Assembly: GCF_030867095.1 (NCBI RefSeq)
Contig: NC_081827.1
Coordinates: 216,693,810 to 216,757,809 of the forward strand
Direction: 5' to 3'
DNA length: 64,000 bases
DNA from: Alligator mississippiensis
Lineage: Eukaryota > Chordata > Crocodylia > Alligatoridae
A program made the translations under genes and the position numbers. Shown here in pieces: positions 40,058 through 64,000 of the stretch (its first letter is position 1; each line of letters begins with the position of its first letter). The notes under the pieces were generated by a model. It saw only the letters and a program-made list of their open reading frames with translations. It searched no databases and was not told the DNA's origin.

Positions 40058-40745
40058 ATTTCATAGATGTTTAGGGTTGGAAGGGACCTTAGTAGATCAC
40101 CGAGTCCAACACCTTGCTCTGGGCAGGAAAGAGTGCTGGGGTCAGGTGACCCCAGCCAGATGCTTGTCCAGTCTCCTCTTAAAGACCTCCAAGGTTGGGG
40201 ACAGCACCACCTCCCTTGGAAGTCCATTCCAGATTCTGGTAATCTTTACCGTAAAGAAGTTCTTCCTGATGTCTAATCTACATCTGCTCTCTGTCTGTTC
40301 GTGGCCATCGTTTCTAGTAACACCAAGGAGTGCCCTGGTAAATGGAGCATCTCCTATTCCTTGCTGTCACCTCCTGATGAATTTATAGACAGCCACTAGA
40401 TCTCTTCTCAGCCTTCTCTTGTGCAGGCTGAAGAGATCCTCAACTTCTTCTCATAGGACCTCCAGGCCCCTAACAATCCAAGTGGCCCTCCTCTGGACCC
40501 TCTCCAGGTTTTCCACATCCTCTTGAAGTGCGGCGCCCAAAACTGAATACAGTACTCCAGCTGTGGCCTTACCAATGCCGCATAGAGGGGAAGTATCACC
40601 TCCCGAGACCTGTTCATGATGCACCTGCTAATGCATGATAGAGTGTGGTTAGCTTTACTGATCACTTCGTCGGGTTAACAACTCATGTTCATTCTGGAAT
40701 TGACTATGACTCCGAGATCCTTCTGCTGCTGTGCAGAAATTACTC
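40058..40745 (-). mobile_element. CR1 LINE fragment
   Basis: A minus-strand CR1 copy. The 3' end is at the low coordinate (TTCATAGATG then GGTTGGAAGGGACC). The minus strand carries ILPLYAALVRPQLEYCIQFW, the reverse transcriptase C-terminus, in broken frames. Confidence 0.85.
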
Positions 40746-41299
40746 AAGACTGACTTACTACCTAGATATGTTTCAACAAGCATCATAAAAAAACAGTTGC
40801 ATAAGAATAGTAATAAAAGCATAGGTATCTACTGTGTTCTTCATGTGTGTACCGTCTGATTGCAGCTAAAATATAGGCTGTGAAGCTCTAAGCTTGTCAA
40901 ATGTGTTGCAGGAAAAATCAGTGTTTTCATGCTGGTTGGTTTTTGAACCCTTGGTTTTTGCTTGCGTTAATTAAATGTTGTAATACTTGGCTTTGAAAAC
41001 AGGAGGATTTTTCTTAGAACAACAATTCATTGTATTCCTCATTAGGCAGTGGATAACACTGTTGAGGTGAATCATCATCTTATTATGATTTCTTTGTCCT
41101 CTAATGCCAGAACCTCAAAAACTCTAATCATCTGCTAGATCACAGCGATTCTAAATTTTGTTTATAGGGAGAAAAGGGTTACCTCAATAGAGGGAATATA
41201 GAGAAGGTAGGAACTCATTGTTTTCCTGAAGAGAGAGAGACCACCTAGATCTGGTGCATTTCCACAAATGGAGCTGAGAGAATGAAAAATAGGTCAGTG

Positions 41300-42655
41300 A
41301 TCATCAGGGATCTGGGTTTTCTCACAGAAAAAAACCCCCTGTATTTTCCCTTTTGCCTGAGAAATGTGGATTTTTCATTTTGACAGAGAAACACACGGAT
41401 TTTACTCTTTCAAAGAGATCTCTGCAGGCTGGCAGAGTATCAGCCTGCAAGGGGCTGTGGGGAGTGGGTGGAGGGCAGTCAGGCAGGGGGTGCCATGTGC
41501 AATGTACATGCATAGACAGCTGCCTGGCAGCTTGGAGAGCAGGTCCCACAGGTAAGTTGTGGGGGAGGGGGAGGAGGAGGAGGGATTGAGGCCCCAATAA
41601 GGAGGGAGGGATGAAGTTGTGCAGGGCTGGGGCTGCTGCCCACCGGGTGGTGTGGGAGACGTGGGGCCCAGGGCTACAGTGCATGGCTACAGGACCCCAG
41701 CGGGGACTGGGACAGGGCTATGGGTTGCTTGTCTGGGGGATGGGGGTGGGGTGGGGAAAGCTCCTCACCACTGCACACTCCTCGGGAGGAGGGGGGCAGG
41801 GGTATCTGTGTGTGGGGCAGTGGTGGGCTGCTCCCTGTGGGCTCAGGCTCCCTGCCCTGCTGCCCTCCCCCAGGGCTGCCTCAGCCCAGCAGGTGGGACC
41901 TGGCACAGCAGGGCAGAGTGGGGCCAGGCAGGAAATCTTGTTGCTGCTGCTGCAAGCACCATGCTGCCCTGATGAGATGCCCCCTCCTACCCAGCAGCAG
42001 CAGCAGGGGTGGCGGTGCAGGGTTGTGACCCTCGCAGGACCGGGTTAGGCAGGGGGTGTGTTGCCAGGGCAGCAAAGTGCTTGCAGCAACAAGTTTCCCT
42101 GTCCTGGCACGCCGGGTCCCAGGAGCAGTGCATGCTGTGGTAGGGAGCCAGCTTCCCCCCACCCAAGTCCACAGCGGGCAGCCCACACCCAGCTCTGCCA
42201 CTATGGGCTCTGCTCTGGCTGTGCTGCCTCTATGGGGGGAGCTGGGCTCCCTGCTCAGGCTGCAGCAGGGAGCTTGGGTGCTGCTGTGGGGGGAAGGGGG
42301 CTGTCAATCTGGGTCCCTGGCCCAATAGCTTTGGTAGCTGAGTGCTCACTCCAGCAGGGTTTCGGGAGAGGGGGCCACTAGCCAGGGCTGTGCTCCAAGC
42401 GGCTTCACCACTGGTTGTCCCACCACCGGTCTGTGCTCCATGGGGCTGGCAGAGCCACTTGGAGCACAACTATGGCTGTCCCCCACCTCCTGCCATTTTG
42501 AAACGCTTTGAAACTTTTGAAGCATTTCAAGTGCCCTTATTTAATTTCAAAGCTGTTTCGAGGCCTTTTGTTTCATTTTGATTTCACTGTTTTGAGCTTA
42601 AAGCGTGTCAAAACAGCTTCAAAACTAAACACCCGTTGAAATTTTGCACAGCCTT
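41300..42655. repeat. Large GC-rich repeat element
   Basis: GC-rich 1.3-kb block in AT-rich surroundings. Its right side carries repeated TTTGAAAC / GTTTCGA phrases and ends AAATTTTGCACAGCC, like the ends of hAT-type reptile elements. No transposase seen. Open frames up to 145 codons on both strands are compositional. Confidence 0.4.
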
Positions 42656-43151
42656 AAGACCCAGATGCAGCAGAGCTGTGATGAGTTGAAGGCCCCCTGG
42701 ACACTTGCAACATGATCTCCCAGTTTGAGACTACAGAGTGAAAAGAGGACCTTTCAGAAAAGAAGGGGGGAATTGAGTTATGTTATTTTGGACTTAAGCA
42801 TGAAGTTGTGCAAAAAGTGGTGTAAAATAAACATGCATATTTTGTGGGGAGGAAGATATTGGAAACTTCCTACTCAATATAACTGAAGCTGGGATAACTA
42901 AGGTCCTGTTTACAGGACATTTTTACAACAATGTTTGTCTAATTTTACCCAAAGTATTACTAAATATAGACAAGAATGTATGAAGTGAAGCACTCAAAAA
43001 AACTTTAGGCAACCTTAATTATGTCATTTTCTAACTTTAATTTGAACCTATTAAATTTATTACACTGTTGCACTTCACATCTTATATTTTGAAATGTAGT
43101 GTACATTTATAGAATATTGTATGTTTATTAATGCCTTTTCATTTTTTGCAG

Positions 43152-43248
43152 GTGTTTCCATTTCAAGAAATATTTTTGTAACCAATTCTATGCTAAGGAC
43201 TGTCTTCAGTAGAGGCTTCTATAAGGGTGATACATTTCTAATATTAGA
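43152..43248 (+). other. GALNT3: GALNT3 5' UTR part in first coding exon
   Basis: The exon starts after TTTTTTGCAG at 43151 and runs into the start codon. The rest of the leader must come from an upstream exon, most likely in the CpG island. Confidence 0.75.

Positions 43249-43264
<16 letters not shown>
43190..43264 (+). promoter_or_regulatory. Overlapping upstream reading frame in the GALNT3 leader
   Basis: An ATG at 43190 in the leader part of this exon opens 24 codons and stops at TAA 43262-43264, past the GALNT3 start at 43249 and in another frame. Its context is weak (T at -3) whereas the main start has A at -3 and G at +4. This would allow leaky scanning but lower output. Confidence 0.5.
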
Positions 43265-61308
<18,044 letters not shown>

Positions 61309-63030
61309 ATACTTCATGCAGCAAGAAATATTTTTTTAAAGACTTTAAAACTGTGACCATATATTATACACTACAATTTGTTAAAAATAATGCAAAGCCA
61401 GCTGATGTAAAAGATATCAAAACACTTTTATTTAAAGAAAAACATAAAACTTCAAAGATCTCTTTACAGTTGTATTTAGATTATAATAAAAACACCAAAG
61501 AATTTTGTGATGTCTCAGCAGTTGGGGGGAAAAAATGTTTACAATTTGTTGGAAATAATTTCCTTCATATGATTTTGTTAATATTAACTAACTACTGATT
61601 TACAGATGTTGTAGACTCATCTCGTTTGGAGAGAGTGTAGGGTTTTTTTGTTTTGTTCTGTTTTTTTAATTTATGCATTCCCATTTTGTAATTACTTCAG
61701 AAAAACTGATCCATAAGATTAGGGGGAAGTTATCTTGCACAGTGTCTTAAAACTGAGGCGCCTTATAAATGGTGGTTATGGGATTTTTTTACTACTTGCT
61801 TGACTTAATTCTCTGCTGAAATTCACTTTCCCTTTAAATGAATCTGAAGAAAGAAAAACTAAAAATATCCTTAACACATCTTCCTTTAATTTCTTATATA
61901 CTTCAATGAAATAGAAATATTTGGATTCTAAAAGTAAAGCCAAATAGCCATCAGAGCCTACCCAATTTCTAGTAAATCAGTTTTCCTAGATGTGTCCCTT
62001 ACTTTAAGATTCAGCAGTTTTTATTGAAACAATATTCAGTTTATGTATGGTTACTTAAATGGAAAATCTGGTTGTCCTTTGGGGCAAGTCCAGAAATGGT
62101 GCAACTACACTCCCCTTTGGCTGTGCCCTATATGCACAGTGAGCTCCGAAAGCTCACCAACACTTCATCACAGCTACTGCAAGAAGCTCCACATAGGTTG
62201 TGAGCTGGTTGGTATGGATTCTGCCCAGGGTCTATGCTTTTAAGCAGCTCTGGAGACTCCTGCTCTTCGTTCTCCCCTTCCCTCTCCTTCACCTGCTGAA
62301 TTCAGCAGCAGGAGAAATGAGGGGAAGTGAGGCCAGGGACATGCAGTCTCCGCTTTAATTAGTCTCCAGAGCCTCCAAGCTGCCTCTGCTCACTGCTCAT
62401 TCTCTCTTCTCCCTGCTGCTGAATTCAGCATGAGGGGGGAAGGAAAGAGTGAAGAGCTGATTGAAAGCAGGGACTCTAGGCAGAGCTCCAGCAGGAGCTG
62501 CTGAGAACTCATTGGTATCCAGAATCACAGCAAGGGGCTCCAACTACATCCCCTTCCGCTGTATGGCACACGTGCAATGAGCTTTCTTCACTACACTTGT
62601 GCCCTGCTCTTGAATGAAGTATGGACACAATGCCATTGCTGCAATCCACCCATAGTTGTCCTGATGATAACAAAATCACAAAAGAGCAATAGTAGGTTAA
62701 TTTTTTACTCTTTCATTGTGTGTCCAACACATTACTGTTTTTTCCAACATTACATTTTGTCATTTGCAAAATATGAAATGATCTGTTACCATTTTTGTTC
62801 ATTACCTCTCTTCATTTTTGTACCATCAACAAAGTTTAATTATTTGTTTGCCTTTTCAAGTGATTTGTATAGTACATTGTGCATATATGTAATTCCTTTT
62901 ATGTTTCTCTTTCAAATGTTTGACTTGGCTTTTAATCGTTCAGGAGAAGTTTGTTCTTCAACTGTAATATAGAACCTTATAATGAAATGATATAAGTTAA
63001 CTGAAAAATAAATTAATTCATAAGTATGCT
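61309..63030 (+). other. GALNT3: GALNT3 3' UTR (extent uncertain)
   Basis: Non-coding sequence after the stop. AATAAA occurs at 61485-61490 and 63007-63012. Which is used cannot be told. A repeat lies at 62075-62600. Confidence 0.45.
62075..62600. repeat. Unclassified repeat with similar ends
   Basis: A phrase like GCAACTACACTCCCCTTTGG at 62100 recurs as CCAACTACATCCCCTTCCGC near 62540, each followed by a GCACA...GTGAGCT / GCACACGTGCAATGAGCT stretch. GCTGAATTCAGC appears at about 62295 and 62430. No family recognised. Confidence 0.35.
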
Positions 63031-63039
63031 TTGGTAATG

Positions 63040-63262
63040 TTAGTTTCATAGTTGTTAGGGTCGGAAGGGACCTGAGCAGATCATCAAGTCCAACCCCCTG
63101 CCATGGCAGGAAAGAGCACTGGGGACAAATGACCCCGGCAAGGTGTTCATCCATCCTCCTCTTAAAGACCCCCAGGGTAGGAGCTAGCACCATTTCTCGT
63201 GGAAGTTGGTTCCAGATCCTAGCCGCCTTGACAGTGAAGTAGTGCCTCCTAAAAGAGCACCT
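63040..63262 (-). mobile_element. CR1 LINE 3' region
   Basis: Minus-strand CR1: TTTCATAGTTGTTAGGGTCG then GGAAGGGACCTGAGCAGATC. Truncated after the GTAGTGCCTCCT block. It lies just beyond the distal GALNT3 poly-A signal. Confidence 0.85.
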
Positions 63263-63639
63263 CCTGCTTATCCAAGCAAGAGTTTTTGTCTTATAGCTAT
63301 ATGTGGAAAAACATGCTTTACCATATGTTAGCTGATTTTAATGTGCATTGAAGTGTCACGCTGGAATTCCAGTGTATTGCAGCAGACTTGATTAAACAAG
63401 TTTGCTGGAGCACAGTCATGCTTCAGCAGCCTCTTGCATCCCGTATATTAGCATCCCGGCACTTAAAAATGGTGGCAGGAGCACTTGAACTAAAGCTTGT
63501 CAAACAAAATTTAGTTCAAATGCCTCCACTGTCATTTTGAAGCACAGGGATGCTGATAAAGGACACATGGCAGTGCTTTAATTAGAGCAGCTCTGAGGGG
63601 TGGTACTTCTTATATTATTATCTGAGCAAAATATTAAAG

Positions 63640-64000
63640 AAGTGCTATAGTGGGTTAGATCAATGGTCCATCTAGCCCAGTATCCTTCTCTGATAATGGC
63701 AGAAGTGGATGCTAAAGGGAGAGCACTCAACTGGATAGATCTGAAGTGGTCTATCCCCTATCCATTACCCTCCCTAGCATTCACCATTATTGATTTAGAG
63801 ATGCCAAAGGAAATGCCTCCAGCTGTTTCATTCATCAGCTCTTAATAGATCTATATCCATAAGTTTGTCTGGTCCCTTTTTTGAATCTGGCTATGCTATC
63901 TGTTTCTACCACCTCTTGTGGCAGGTTCTACCACCTCCTGTGGAGTGAATTCCACAAGTTAATTAAGCATTCCATTAAAAAGTATTTTCTCTTAGTTTTA
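63640..64000. mobile_element. CR1-type repeat reaching the window edge
   Basis: Contains ATCAATGGTCCATCTAGCCC then AGTATCCTTCTCTGATAATG, a phrase typical of one reptile CR1 subfamily, and near the end GTGAATTCCACAAGTTAATT. It continues past the window. A related fragment lies at about 47380-47450. Confidence 0.6.

Overview
This is a stretch of vertebrate nuclear DNA: genes split by introns with GT-AG splice sites, a CpG-island promoter, microsatellites and dense interspersed repeats. Many minus-strand CR1 LINE copies with the typical truncated 5' ends, several hAT elements with 8-bp target duplications, a Penelope-like retroelement and a solo LTR point to a non-avian sauropsid. A crocodilian is most likely and a turtle possible. 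The species cannot be fixed from the sequence alone.

Two protein-coding genes lie in tandem on the + strand. Positions 1 to 18912 hold the last nine coding exons of TTC21B (IFT139, a tetratricopeptide-repeat subunit of the IFT-A complex of cilia); the first two thirds of the gene lie before the window. Its 3' UTR runs to about 19.55 kb. Positions 43249 to 61308 hold all ten coding exons of GALNT3, a Golgi polypeptide GalNAc-transferase. The joined exons give 631 residues with every splice phase matching. A CpG island at about 32.0-33.05 kb, about 10 kb upstream of the first coding exon, is the likely GALNT3 promoter and non-coding first exon. The same neighbour order and shared orientation are known in mammals (human 2q24).

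The rest is intron and intergenic DNA. I see no third host gene. Its recognisable content is repeats: CR1 fragments at about 0.5-1.6, 2.0, 4.8-5.8, 40.1-40.7, 43.9, 46.8, 53.6-54.0, 63.0 and 63.6 kb to the end; short hAT-type elements at about 8, 24.9, 26-27.3, 33.3, 44.4, 46, 54.3, 54.6 and 60.6 kb; Tc1/mariner-like elements at about 2.8 and 12.7 kb; a TA-flanked GC-rich family with TATTTACT-type ends at 4.2, 11.3, 17.9 and 23.3 kb; a second family rich in AAACCAGTTT at 14.2, 39.5 and 56.6 kb; and Penelope-like sequence at about 20.4-21.5, 22.9, 27.4, 31.1 and 49.1 kb.

The two genes do not act in one pathway: one serves ciliary transport, the other starts mucin-type O-glycosylation. The observations most worth a second look are an inverted pair of Penelope tails that keep a hammerhead-like core, a near-perfect palindrome around a GT array just past a GALNT3 splice donor, an overlapping upstream reading frame in the GALNT3 leader, a coding-like stretch of unknown identity inside a GALNT3 intron, and a solo LTR nested in a hAT element.
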